A program made the translations under genes and the position numbers. Positions 8,481 through 17,024 of a DNA stretch of 40,052 nucleotides are shown here, in pieces (position 1 is the first letter of the stretch; each line of letters opens with the position of its first letter). The DNA is taken from contig JAIESQ010000029.1 in NCBI GenBank assembly GCA_019745975.1, forward strand, positions 1 through 40,052. Direction: 5' to 3'. This stretch comes from Pirellulales bacterium. GTDB lineage: Bacteria; Planctomycetota; Planctomycetia; Pirellulales; JAEUIK01. The notes under the pieces were generated by a model. That model saw only the letters and a program-made list of their open reading frames with translations, was not told where the DNA came from and did no database searches.

Positions 8481-9226
8481 CCCGCCGCTTCTCCACAGAG
8501 AGTGCCCGACCAGATCTCGCCGGCCGGCACGCCGATGGCGGCCAGACTGCGGTCAAGCACGAGGTGATAGTATTCCAGCCGCGTGGCAGCATCATCAAGT
8601 GCGCCGCCAAAGGAGCGCTTCTCGTCCAGATATATCAACGGTACCGGCAGTTCGACGACTTGGAGGCCGGCCGCGGCCGCCTGCACCCACAACTCGAGCG
8701 GCATGGCGTAGCCCGCCTCGGATAGTCGCAAGCGCTTAAGTCCGGGGACGCGGTAAGCCTTAAAGCCGCAAAACGCATCGGTGAGATTCAGGCATAGGCG
8801 CCGGTTCAGATCGGCGGTGATTTGCAGATTGATCCGGCGACGATCCGCTGGCGGCGCGCTGTCGCCGTCGTAGTGTTTCAAGTACCTGCTCCCCGAGACG
8901 ATGTCGGCATTGTCGCAAGCCGCGACAAAACGAGGAATTCGCTGCGGCTCGTGTTGGCCGTCGCAGTCAATCGTGACGAGGATTTCGTAGCTGTCGGCGA
9001 TTGACCGCTCGAAGGCGGTTGCCAGCGCGGTGCCATAACCCCGATTCTGGGGATGTCGAATCACCTGGATATCGCGGCGTTGAGCCAATCGCTCCGACGT
9101 GCCGTCGGTCGATCCGTCGTCGACGACGAGGACATCCGCACAATGTCGCAACACCTCGTCGAGCACCGCGTCGACGTGCGCGACTTCATTGTAAACCGGC
9201 AGCGCCGTCAGCACGCGTCGAGTCAT
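8477..9226 (-). CDS. Family 2 glycosyltransferase (DPM1/polyprenyl-phosphate type)
   Basis: A GT-A fold glycosyltransferase of 249 residues. 'LPVYNEVAHVDAVLDEV' at the N-terminus, 'VLVVDDGSTDGT', the nucleotide-sugar segment 'HPQNRGYGTALATAF' and the metal-binding 'TIDCDGQHEP' follow the order seen in dolichol/undecaprenyl-phosphate sugar transferases. No membrane helix is visible, so it would act at the cytoplasmic side of a membrane or on a soluble acceptor. It is the first gene of the operon with the BshC-like and Eis-like genes; its stop overlaps the next start by four bases. The acceptor and sugar cannot be read. A weak hairpin (9281-9294) lies upstream, between it and the NIF3-family gene. 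Confidence 0.88.
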   Translation of the reverse strand: MTRRVLTALPVYNEVAHVDAVLDEVLRHCADVLVVDDGSTDGTSERLAQRRDIQVIRHPQNRGYGTALATAFERSIADSYEILVTIDCDGQHEPQRIPRFVAACDNADIVSGSRYLKHYDGDSAPPADRRRINLQITADLNRRLCLNLTDAFCGFKAYRVPGLKRLRLSEAGYAMPLELWVQAAAAGLQVVELPVPLIYLDEKRSFGGALDDAATRLEYYHLVLDRSLAAIGVPAGEIWSGTLCGEAAG

Positions 9227-9309
9227 CGCGCGTCTCTTCTGGGGAGTATCAGGATCGCGACACGGTTCATTCTAGATGTCGACTCCCCCGAGTCAACGAG
9301 CGGCACACT

Positions 9310-10092
9310 CTAAAGCCAACGCAGTGGGTCGCGTTCGCGGCGGCTCGCCCAAGTCTCGATGGACGGATACTTTCGGGCGAGGACCGCGGCCAGATGCTCG
9401 ACTCCGGGGCGCTCTGATGCGTAGTGGCCAACCAGCAAGAGCGCGATGCCGAGAGCTTCGGCCTCCAGGCAATCGTGAAAGCGTGACTCGCCGGTTAGCA
9501 AGACCTGACAGCCGGCGGCATAGGCTGCGGGAATCAAGTCGGCCGCGCTCCCGCAAGTGATCGCGACTCTGGAAATGCTTGCGGTTGGATCGCCGACGAG
9601 TTGCAGATGATTGATTGCCAGAGAGCGCTGCACCTGTCGGGCCAGCTCATCAAGTTGACAAGGTTGATCCAGCTCGCCGTGGCGCCCGGCACCGAACCCC
9701 GTGGGATGTGGTACGAGCGGTTGGGCGTGGCGCAATTGTAACTTCGAGGCCAATAGCGCGTTGATGCCGTCGGCGGCTGAATCGAACGCCGTGTGCGGAC
9801 TGAAAACAGCGACGCCTGCGCCGGCTAATTGCCAGAGCAAGCGCCCCGCGGTGGCGTCGGTCGTTAATGTGCGAAGCGGCCGAAATGGCAGCGGATGATG
9901 CGACACGATTAACTGTGCGCGCGCGGCGCATGCTTCCGCCACGCTGTGGGGTGTAATCGTCAGACAAGTCATCACTCGCTCAACAGGCGCTGCGCGGTCG
10001 CCGAGGAGCAGACCGACATTGTCCCAGTCGGCCGCTAACTCAAGCGGAGCAAAGGATTCGAGAAACTGCGCGATTTCGCCAACGGTAATCAT
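9310..10092 (-). CDS. NIF3-like dinuclear metal protein (YbgI/GTP cyclohydrolase type 2 family)
   Basis: A member of the NIF3/YbgI family, hexameric proteins with a two-metal site whose physiological role is still debated. It has 260 residues from ATG 10092; a TTG at 10101 is possible but the family start is 'MITVGEIAQFLE'. Metal ligands are visible: His-His in 'IVSHHPLPF', His and Asp in 'SPHTAFDSA', and His and Glu in the C-terminal 'GHYASERPGVEHL'. 'WDNVGLLLGD' near the start is the family signature. It is divergent from the isomerase-like gene at 10238 and lies upstream of the glycosyltransferase operon on the same strand, with an 83-bp gap. Confidence 0.92.
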   Translation of the reverse strand: MITVGEIAQFLESFAPLELAADWDNVGLLLGDRAAPVERVMTCLTITPHSVAEACAARAQLIVSHHPLPFRPLRTLTTDATAGRLLWQLAGAGVAVFSPHTAFDSAADGINALLASKLQLRHAQPLVPHPTGFGAGRHGELDQPCQLDELARQVQRSLAINHLQLVGDPTASISRVAITCGSAADLIPAAYAAGCQVLLTGESRFHDCLEAEALGIALLLVGHYASERPGVEHLAAVLARKYPSIETWASRRERDPLRWL

Positions 10093-10237
10093 TACCCGCA
10101 ACGATGACGCCGGCCGGTGAGCTTGTCAATCTTGGCGGGCGTGGGATAGTGAACCGTAGTTAGTGCACACCTTGGCTGCCGGATGCAGACATTCACGGCA
10201 GCGCTTGTGTCATCAGTTCTTTCCAGGAATCGTCGTC

Positions 10238-11014
10238 TTGCCGCCGCTGAAGATCGCCTTGAAAACTCGCCACTTGCGAATGCCGCTCCGCAAGGCGCTG
10301 GTCGCTGCCGCTGAGTTGGGCTGCGAGGGCGTTGAACTCGATGCGCGCAACGAGGTGCCGTATCGCGAGTTCTCACAAACTGCCGTGAGGCAGTTGCGAG
10401 TGCAGCTTGCCGACTTGAGACTGAGAGTGGCGGCGTTGAGTTTCGTAACCCGGAGGGGCTACAACGTGATCGACGAGCTCGATCGCCGCGTTGACGCCAC
10501 GAAGCAGGTCATGAAACTCGCGCGCGCATTGGGAGCCGATCTGGTTATCAATCAAGTCGGGAGAGTACCGCAGAGCGCTGACGATCCGGATTGGCCCCTG
10601 CTGATCGAAGTACTGCGTGACTTGGGCGATTTTGGTCAGCACAGCGGGGCTTTGTTATGTGCGGAAACTGGTAGTGAGGCCGGACCAACGCTGCTGCATT
10701 TGATCGAGGCCTTGCCCGACGGGGCGCTCGGCGTCGCGCTCAACCCCGGAGCGTTGCTGTACCATGGCTTCGATCCCAACGAGGCCACCGACAAACTCGG
10801 TGCGTTCGTGCGACATGTGATGGCAGTCGACGGCGATCGGGCACGTGGTCGCGGTACGGTAGTGCCGCTCGGCAGCGGTTCCGTGGACTTTCCGGCGCTG
10901 CTTGGGGAATTGGAGGAATGCGACTATCGGGGCTACATCAGCGTGGCGCCGACCAACGCCGTCGAGCCGTTGGCGGAGGCACAGCGAGCCATCGGTTACT
11001 TGAGGAACCTGTAG
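10238..11014 (+). CDS. Sugar phosphate isomerase/epimerase-like TIM-barrel protein
   Basis: An AP-endonuclease-2-like barrel of about 258 residues. I choose TTG 10238 as the start: AGGAA lies about 9 bases upstream, and the sequence before it (from a possible start at 10163) has no family character. 'ELGCEGVELDAR' near the start, 'ALGADLVINQVG' and 'LLCAETGSEAG' match successive barrel strands. Some expected metal ligands look changed: 'VALNPGAL' has Asn where Asp is usual, and the last strand 'YISVAPTN' lacks the usual Glu. It may therefore bind metal differently or not be a typical isomerase. The gene is divergent from the NIF3-family gene; no substrate is indicated. Confidence 0.75.
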   Translation: MPPLKIALKTRHLRMPLRKALVAAAELGCEGVELDARNEVPYREFSQTAVRQLRVQLADLRLRVAALSFVTRRGYNVIDELDRRVDATKQVMKLARALGADLVINQVGRVPQSADDPDWPLLIEVLRDLGDFGQHSGALLCAETGSEAGPTLLHLIEALPDGALGVALNPGALLYHGFDPNEATDKLGAFVRHVMAVDGDRARGRGTVVPLGSGSVDFPALLGELEECDYRGYISVAPTNAVEPLAEAQRAIGYLRNL

Positions 11015-11135
11015 CATGCGATCGATTCGATTCGCCCATCGCAGGTGATATGCTCGCTATTCGGCAAACTTGGTAGGTTCAAGTGACGGTCAGCGGATGA
11101 AATTGGACAGTGCTTCGAGCACAGAAGGAGGACTC

Positions 11136-11711
11136 ATGTACGCTCGTATTCTGGGTCGAATGCTAATCGCGATGGCCGCGTCGGCGTGGGTTGCCAACGG
11201 CCTCGAGGCTGCGGAGCCGGCAGCCCCTGCCAGCGATGAGGCGAAACGTTCACCCGAGAAGCCTGCCGAACTTAGCCGCGAAGAGCTGGAGAAGCAGTTT
11301 GCCGAAATGCTCAGCGGAGCGCAACTCGTCGGCGTTTTTACGACGACCGGGCAGGAAAGCGAGAAAGCACCGCTTCCCGACAAGTACACGATCGACCGCG
11401 TCAAGAAGCTCAAGAACGATTTCTGGCTCTTCGAAGCTCGCATTCAATACAACAACAATGACGTCAAGGTGCCACTTCCGTTGGAAGTGAAATGGGCGGG
11501 TGACACCCCGGTCATTACGCTCACCAAGGTCCTTGTGCCGGGATTGGGAACGTTCACGGCTCGAGTGTTGTTCTACAACAACGAATATGCGGGCACTTGG
11601 AGCGCTGGCGATCATGGCGGCCACATGTATGGGAAAGTCGTCAAACTCCCCGCTGACGAAAAGCCAAGCGCCGGCGATGCGACAGGGTCAAGCGACGCGG
11701 ATAAGAACTGA
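11136..11711 (+). CDS. Secreted protein of unknown function
   Basis: A protein of 191 residues from ATG 11136, fixed by AAGGAGGA a few bases upstream; a small GTGCT-TCG-AGCAC hairpin (11110-11122) lies just before that ribosome site. The N-terminus is a signal peptide ('RMLIAMAASAWVANGLEAAEP', cleavage probably after 'LEA' near residue 26). An Ala/Pro/Glu-rich linker follows, then a helix ('SREELEKQFAEMLSG'), then a beta-rich domain at about 65-175 with repeated 'FEARIQY', 'VPLPLEVKW' and 'ARVLFYNNEYAGTW' strands, recalling a lipocalin- or lectin-like barrel. The tail is Ser/Asp-rich. I do not know the family. It converges with rsmE with a 40-bp gap. Confidence 0.75.
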   Translation: MYARILGRMLIAMAASAWVANGLEAAEPAAPASDEAKRSPEKPAELSREELEKQFAEMLSGAQLVGVFTTTGQESEKAPLPDKYTIDRVKKLKNDFWLFEARIQYNNNDVKVPLPLEVKWAGDTPVITLTKVLVPGLGTFTARVLFYNNEYAGTWSAGDHGGHMYGKVVKLPADEKPSAGDATGSSDADKN

Positions 11712-11751
11712 TAGACGGAACATTTACTGAACGCCGGTTGGTGAGCGCCAA

Positions 11752-12489
11752 TTACACGCTACGCTGATGCGGCAACTGGCCCAGGCCCGCCAGCGTGGCC
11801 ACGGCCAAGGCGGCGGTTTCGACCCGCAAGATGCGCGGTCCGAGGTCGAGGGGCCGCCAGCCCAGCTCTATCGCTCCCGAAACCTCACCCTCGGTGAAAC
11901 CCCCTTCGGGGCCGATCGCGGCAGAGATGCTCGACGGCGCAGGCTCCGATGGAGCCGCTTTGATCGTTCGTTCGTCGGTATTTGTCGTGGGGTGAGCGAT
12001 GTAGCGCTGCGTGTTAGCCGGCGCATCGCGTACGAAGTCCGCGAAATCGGCCAGCTTGATCTCCATCAGGCGATTGCGCCCGCATTGCTTCGATGCTTCG
12101 ATCACCGTGCGTCGCAGCCGTTCAAGCGTGTTGGCGTTTGGGCGAACTATCCCCCGCGAGACTTTCAGCACGACCAAACGCGCAACGCCTAACTCGACTG
12201 CCTTTTCGACGAGCCAGCGCTGGCGATCTCCTTTGGGGAGTGCGACTCCCAGCGTGACGGAAACCGACAATTCGCGATTGAGATCACGGCGCTCGAGAAT
12301 CGACAACTCGACGCGCTCGCGCACGGCTTGCGTAACGCGTGCGGGGAACTCGGCGCCCGTGCCGTCGAATAGGGTCACCTCGGCGCCAGGCTTTGCCCGC
12401 ATGACGTGCAGCAGGTGATGCGCCTCGGCGCCCTGGAGCGTGGCACTCGTTCCCAAGATCGGCTCGTCGACGAAGTAACGGTCGCCCAT
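11752..12489 (-). CDS. rsmE: 16S rRNA (uracil(1498)-N(3))-methyltransferase
   Basis: RsmE of the SPOUT superfamily, which methylates U1498 of 16S rRNA using S-adenosylmethionine. The N-terminal PUA-like part shows 'EAHHLLHVMRAKPGAEVTLFDG'. The middle has 'ALPKGDRQRWLVEKAVELGV', and the C-terminal trefoil knot shows 'IGPEGGFTEGEV' and 'RILRVETAALAV', the cofactor-binding loops. ATG 12489 is chosen ('MGDRYFV'), giving 245 residues, the usual length; a longer frame to 12549 would overlap the flippase gene. It is the last gene of the minus-strand polysaccharide arm, 22 bp after the flippase, and is probably a housekeeping passenger there. Confidence 0.95.
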   Translation of the reverse strand: MGDRYFVDEPILGTSATLQGAEAHHLLHVMRAKPGAEVTLFDGTGAEFPARVTQAVRERVELSILERRDLNRELSVSVTLGVALPKGDRQRWLVEKAVELGVARLVVLKVSRGIVRPNANTLERLRRTVIEASKQCGRNRLMEIKLADFADFVRDAPANTQRYIAHPTTNTDERTIKAAPSEPAPSSISAAIGPEGGFTEGEVSGAIELGWRPLDLGPRILRVETAALAVATLAGLGQLPHQRSV

Positions 12490-12511
12490 GGTCTCAATCG
12501 CGGACCGCACG

Positions 12512-14098
12512 TCAATCGGTTGGCGGTATGGCTCGAACTCGTCGCGCAAAGCGATTCAGTAGTCCTTGCACGCGAGCCCGGTCAACGGCGTCGAAACCGA
12601 TCGTCCAACCGAGCGCGGCACAGATCACTCCCATAATCGCGGTGCAAGCGATCAGGCTGGCGAGCGTATCTGGGGACACCAAGTAGTTCAGTGCTAGGCC
12701 GCCACAGCTTGCCAGCACAAGTACGATGAGCGGACGCGAGAAGCCTTCGAGCAAGTAACGGCCCGCCCCCAGGCCAGTCGCATTACCGACGTAAACGCTG
12801 ATCACGAGGGTTTGTGTCCAACCGGCAACGACGGCTGGCATGGCGACGCCGATGATACTGTAGTATCCCCAGCCGCGATGGTAGAGCCACCAGGTGCAAA
12901 CGACGCCAGCGATGACCGACAGTAGCCCGCCGATCAGTTGCACGATGGTAATGAAGCGGACGCGATTCAACCCGGTCATCACGAAGCCCTGGGTTTCGCG
13001 AACGTGCGTCGAGACGTCGGCCAGCGCCAGTGTCATCAAGACCCACGCGGTTGGTTCGTTATCGCCGACGAGCCACACGCGCACGATGGGAAAGGCGAAG
13101 CAAGTTAGCATCACGCAAAACGGCGTGCTCAACAAGATCGTCAGGCGCGTGCCGCGCAAGAGCACTTCGCGGATCGCGGCGCCCTCGCCTTGGGCGTCGT
13201 ACGCGGCAATCAAAGGCTTCATCTGACGGCTCAGGCCAGCCACGAACGGATAGGCCGAGGTCACCGCCATCTGTGCCGGGCGATAGAATCCCTGTCCGTT
13301 GGAAGATAGAAACCGCGAAATCACGGCTGGGTCGGTTAGATCGTTGATCTTGATCGCACTTTGATACAGGAATACCAGGCCACCGAGTGAGATCGTCTGT
13401 GCAATCGCATCGCGGCGAACATAGCGAGGACGCAGCGCCAAGGCCGGGCAGACGCGAAACGCTGCCGCCACGTTGATAACAGTAAGCACCACTTGAGCAA
13501 CCAGCAGGGCGAAGGCCCAGCCGTAGATCCCCCAGTTCATCACGCCGATCGCCAGAACCATCAGCACCAGACGCAGCAGTACTTCAGCGAGATGAGCGAA
13601 ATCCACTACGTCGAACCGGTGATACGCTTCGATCAAAGCGCCGAACGTTGGCGCCACAAAGGAGAGCATTACGCTCGCCGACACGAAGTAGCGCACGAGT
13701 ACAATCGCGTCGGCGCGCTGGCTCGGAGCGAAGTTCATCGCCTCGACCAACGGCTCGGCGGCAACCAGGCAAACGACCGCCAACACCGCACCGATCGCCA
13801 GCACGAAGGCCAGCGAGCTATTGAACAGTTCGTTGAGGCGTTGGTGGTTTCCCAGAGCGATTTGCTCGGCGACATGCCGCCCCAAAGCTGCGCGCAGGCC
13901 ACCGTCGCACAACAGCATGACCACGACGATCCAAGTCAGCAGGCTGACGGCGCCGAAACCTTCTTGACCTAGCTCCAGGCGTTGGTACCGCACCAGATAA
14001 ATGGCGACGACTGCCGCCAGCAAGCTCGAAAGCCATTTGGTAGCGGTATTCCAGGCAAGCCGGCTGGAAACGTTCAGTGCGGCGGAACTGGCAGGCAA
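12512..14098 (-). CDS. Polysaccharide flippase (Wzx/MOP superfamily)
   Basis: An integral membrane protein of 528 residues with about 12-14 hydrophobic segments along its length and no large soluble domain, as in Wzx/RfbX-type oligosaccharide transporters of the MOP superfamily. The first helix follows 'RLAWNTATKWLSSLLAAVVA', typical of the family N-terminus. It would flip lipid-linked sugar units across the cytoplasmic membrane. The start is a TTG at 14098; no ATG or GTG lies close by in frame, so the exact start is uncertain. It lies 65 bp downstream of the membrane-bound dehydratase gene and 22 bp upstream of rsmE, inside the minus-strand polysaccharide arm. Confidence 0.87.
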   Translation of the reverse strand: MPASSAALNVSSRLAWNTATKWLSSLLAAVVAIYLVRYQRLELGQEGFGAVSLLTWIVVVMLLCDGGLRAALGRHVAEQIALGNHQRLNELFNSSLAFVLAIGAVLAVVCLVAAEPLVEAMNFAPSQRADAIVLVRYFVSASVMLSFVAPTFGALIEAYHRFDVVDFAHLAEVLLRLVLMVLAIGVMNWGIYGWAFALLVAQVVLTVINVAAAFRVCPALALRPRYVRRDAIAQTISLGGLVFLYQSAIKINDLTDPAVISRFLSSNGQGFYRPAQMAVTSAYPFVAGLSRQMKPLIAAYDAQGEGAAIREVLLRGTRLTILLSTPFCVMLTCFAFPIVRVWLVGDNEPTAWVLMTLALADVSTHVRETQGFVMTGLNRVRFITIVQLIGGLLSVIAGVVCTWWLYHRGWGYYSIIGVAMPAVVAGWTQTLVISVYVGNATGLGAGRYLLEGFSRPLIVLVLASCGGLALNYLVSPDTLASLIACTAIMGVICAALGWTIGFDAVDRARVQGLLNRFARRVRAIPPTD

Positions 14099-14163
14099 GG
14101 TGGCCCAATCTACTTCAAGGGCAACTTCTCAGAAAGCCGCCGCGAGCCGCCATTTGAAATCGA

Positions 14164-16092
14164 TTAGGTGCGCACCGCGTCGACCACGGCCGGGGCTGCC
14201 GCAATCGCGCTGTTTTCTGCCGCCTGTTCTTGCTCGCGAAGCATGTGAGGCGGCGTCGCATATTCCGGGACGATTTCCTTGAGACGCGCCAAGAGACGGT
14301 CCGGCGAGCCGTCGGCCAAAGCCGCGAGCTCGTCGACCGCGCGAACGACATCGTCCAGGGCGTACGGCCGATGATAGGCCACGAAGACCTTGGGATGTGG
14401 CGTGGGAAGCTTTTCCTCGGTATCGAAATACAGTTCTTCGTAAAGCTTCTCGCCCGGTCGCAGCCCCGTGATCGCGATCTCGATATCCTCGTCGGGCTTG
14501 AGCCCCGACAGGCGAATCAGGTCGCGCGCCAGATCGACGATCTTCACGGGGTCTCCCATGTCGAGCACGAAGATTTGCCCGGCATTTCCCATGGCGGCGG
14601 CTTGCAGCACGAGCTGCGATGCCTCGGGAATCGTCATGAAGTAGCGCTCAATGTCGGCGTGTGTCACCGTTACCGGGCCGCCACGGCGGATCTGTTCCTG
14701 GAAGATCGGGACGACGCTTCCAGCCGAGGCCAGTACATTGCCAAACCGCACGACGACGAATTTTGTCGCCGATGTCTCGGCGAAGGCGTGCACGAACCGC
14801 TCGGCCAAGTGCTTTGACACGCCCATGATGCTGCTAGGATTGACCGCCTTATCGGTTGAAATCATCACGAAACTGCCGACGCCGAAGCGATCTGCCAATT
14901 CGACGAGCTGGCGTGTGCCCAGCACGTTGTTCTTGATCGCCTCGCCAGGATTGTCCTCCATCAGTGGCACGTGCTTGAATGCTGCCGCGTGGAAGATTAC
15001 ATCCGGACTGTACGTGCGAAGAATCTCCGACAGGCGAGCTTCGTCGCGAATATCGGCTACGCAGGCGCACAACGTCGCATCGTGCTGTCCGGCGCGCAGC
15101 TCACGCTCCACGAGAAACAAGCTATTCTCGCCGCGCTCGAGCAACACGAGTTTCTGCGGATGAAAGCGCAATACCTGCCGGCAGATCTCCGAGCCGATAC
15201 TGCCACCAGCTCCGGTGACCAGCACCGTGCGGCCGGCTAGCATTTGCTCAATGGCATCGCAATTCAACTCAACGGCGGAGCGGCCGAGCAAGTCGTTAAT
15301 GTCGACGTCGCGAACCTGGACGCGTACCGAACCGTGAAGCAACTCGTCGACGGCTGGCAGAACGCGCAACTTCAGTCCCGCTTCGTCGCAGCGCCGCATC
15401 AGCAGCCGCAGGCGCTTGCCCGGCAGATTCCCGCTAATGACGAGGATGTCCTCGGCCCCCAGTGCCGCGGCAAACTTGGGAGCATCGTCGGGCCGTCCCA
15501 GCACGGGGACGCCCCCCAATCGCGAGCCGTGTCGCGACTGGTCATCGTCGAGGTACCCCACGATCAAGTATTTCACCCGCGGATCGGATTGAATCTGCCG
15601 CGTGAGCGATTCGCCGGCAACATTAGCGCCTACGACGAGTGCTCGGCGATAGCCCTTACGCTCGAAGAGCGGTCGTATTTCCTGCAGCGCCAATCGTGGC
15701 AGGGCGCGCAATCCGCCCAAGAGAAATATCGAAATTCCCCAATCAAGCAACAGAATGCCGCGCGGTACATGGTAATGCTGGCCGCCGAAATAGTCGGCCG
15801 TGGCAATCGCCATCGAAGCCAGCGACGCAGAACCCAGTAAGCGCGCCAAATCGGCGAATGTCAGGTGCAACCACGAGCTATGGCATTGGCCCAGGGCATG
15901 GAAGAGCGTGAGCTTGATCACCACCACCATCGGCAGCGTGATGACGAAGAGCGGCCAAGCAAACTCCGGAAACGGCCAATCGAGCCGCACCAGAAATGCC
16001 AGGAAGTAAGCCACTGCAAACACGGCCGCGTGCAGCACCAGGAGTGCGAACACCCGCTTCGAGAAAGGCTGTCGCAGATGCAGCGTGTTCAT
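14164..16092 (-). CDS. Membrane-bound UDP-sugar 4,6-dehydratase (CapD/WbpM/PglF family)
   Basis: A protein of 642 residues in the full-length CapD/WbpM layout: four N-terminal membrane helices (about 12-125), a Rossmann-like domain ('RALVVGANVAGESL'), then a C-terminal short-chain dehydrogenase domain. The NAD(P) loop is 'VLVTGAGGSIGSEIC'. 'HAAAFKHVPLMEDN' and the catalytic stretch 'ISTDKAVNPSSIMGVSKHLAE' follow; the usual SDR Tyr is Met here, as is normal for this subfamily. It converts a UDP-HexNAc to its 4-keto-6-deoxy form, a precursor of modified sugars for the glycan. The extra C-terminal tail is Ala/Glu-rich. It stands between the EpsI and flippase genes. Confidence 0.93.
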   Translation of the reverse strand: MNTLHLRQPFSKRVFALLVLHAAVFAVAYFLAFLVRLDWPFPEFAWPLFVITLPMVVVIKLTLFHALGQCHSSWLHLTFADLARLLGSASLASMAIATADYFGGQHYHVPRGILLLDWGISIFLLGGLRALPRLALQEIRPLFERKGYRRALVVGANVAGESLTRQIQSDPRVKYLIVGYLDDDQSRHGSRLGGVPVLGRPDDAPKFAAALGAEDILVISGNLPGKRLRLLMRRCDEAGLKLRVLPAVDELLHGSVRVQVRDVDINDLLGRSAVELNCDAIEQMLAGRTVLVTGAGGSIGSEICRQVLRFHPQKLVLLERGENSLFLVERELRAGQHDATLCACVADIRDEARLSEILRTYSPDVIFHAAAFKHVPLMEDNPGEAIKNNVLGTRQLVELADRFGVGSFVMISTDKAVNPSSIMGVSKHLAERFVHAFAETSATKFVVVRFGNVLASAGSVVPIFQEQIRRGGPVTVTHADIERYFMTIPEASQLVLQAAAMGNAGQIFVLDMGDPVKIVDLARDLIRLSGLKPDEDIEIAITGLRPGEKLYEELYFDTEEKLPTPHPKVFVAYHRPYALDDVVRAVDELAALADGSPDRLLARLKEIVPEYATPPHMLREQEQAAENSAIAAAPAVVDAVRT

Positions 16093-16157
16093 GCGGCGCT
16101 ACGTGCTTTCAGGTTGGCGGAGATGGTACTCCGACGCGCGTGCAAACGACTCCTGGA

Positions 16158-16877
16158 TCAGGCGGCCTTCTCTAACGCTGCCGGCTGATCTGGCGTAGCA
16201 GGAGCTGCTGTCGGCGCGGATGACGGGAAGAGGATCGGGTCGACGACGGGCAGAAACTGCCTCAGGAAATCATTGATGGGATCTTCTGCCAGATTCTGGT
16301 CTTGATTGGAGATTTGGCGAATGGCGTACAGCTTGAAGAGGGCCGGATACCAATTCAGCGCGTACTTGCGGCCGGTTGGGGCAATCCACTTGTCGCCGCC
16401 ATTCCAACCCCAGAAAATCCGCAAAAACAAGATACCATCCTCGTTGTCCCGCCGGAACTTGCCGACGTTGAACGTGGCCTCCTTCTTATCGCCATATACC
16501 AACGTGTGAGGCGCCGTCTCTTCCTGCTTGAATCCGGCGGCCTTGTAGCATTTGTCAGGCGTGTGCACGCAAATGTTCTGCGAGCGTCCCGTGGCCAGAT
16601 AGATGCTCACAACGACGCCCGTCTTGCGATGCTTGTAGTCGCGTTGGACGACGCCAGCCACTTTCGCGATTTGAAGCTGCTTCGTGTTCTCTGCGCTGGG
16701 AGCGATGTCGGTGCCTTCCCACTCGCCGATCGTCGTGGGCACGCGCTTCAAGGCCTCCACGGCCCTGGCGACCGCTGCGCTGTCATGCCGGCCCCAGCGG
16801 TCGCTCATGAAGCCTTGATAAACGCCGGCGCCGACCATTAACACGCCTGCCAAGACGACGGGCAGAACTCGCAACAT
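16158..16877 (-). CDS. epsI: EpsI-type exosortase-associated protein (DUF3485)
   Basis: A protein of 239 residues with an N-terminal membrane anchor (about 3-22) and an extracytoplasmic domain. 'HTPDKCYKAAGF' (His105, Cys110) is the signature of EpsI/DUF3485 proteins, which accompany exosortases and are sometimes fused to them. 'IGEWEG' and 'FRIFWGWN'-like strands also fit. A Pro/Ala-rich tail ends the protein. The start ATG 16877 is supported by AGGAGC about 8-12 bases upstream. It lies 147 bp downstream of the chain-length/kinase gene, with the exosortase further upstream on the same strand. Its molecular role in exosortase systems is not established. Confidence 0.88.
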   Translation of the reverse strand: MLRVLPVVLAGVLMVGAGVYQGFMSDRWGRHDSAAVARAVEALKRVPTTIGEWEGTDIAPSAENTKQLQIAKVAGVVQRDYKHRKTGVVVSIYLATGRSQNICVHTPDKCYKAAGFKQEETAPHTLVYGDKKEATFNVGKFRRDNEDGILFLRIFWGWNGGDKWIAPTGRKYALNWYPALFKLYAIRQISNQDQNLAEDPINDFLRQFLPVVDPILFPSSAPTAAPATPDQPAALEKAA

Positions 16878-17024
16878 AACGGAAAGCTCCTAACAACTGT
16901 CAGAATTAACTCGTTTCAGCCGACCTGCTGGCTTCGAAGCGAGGCCGGCCCATCGTTCGTGTCAGCTATCCTGCCGACCCTTACCCAGGGCCGTTCACGC
17001 GCTGGGCGAACTCATCGCGGCCGA

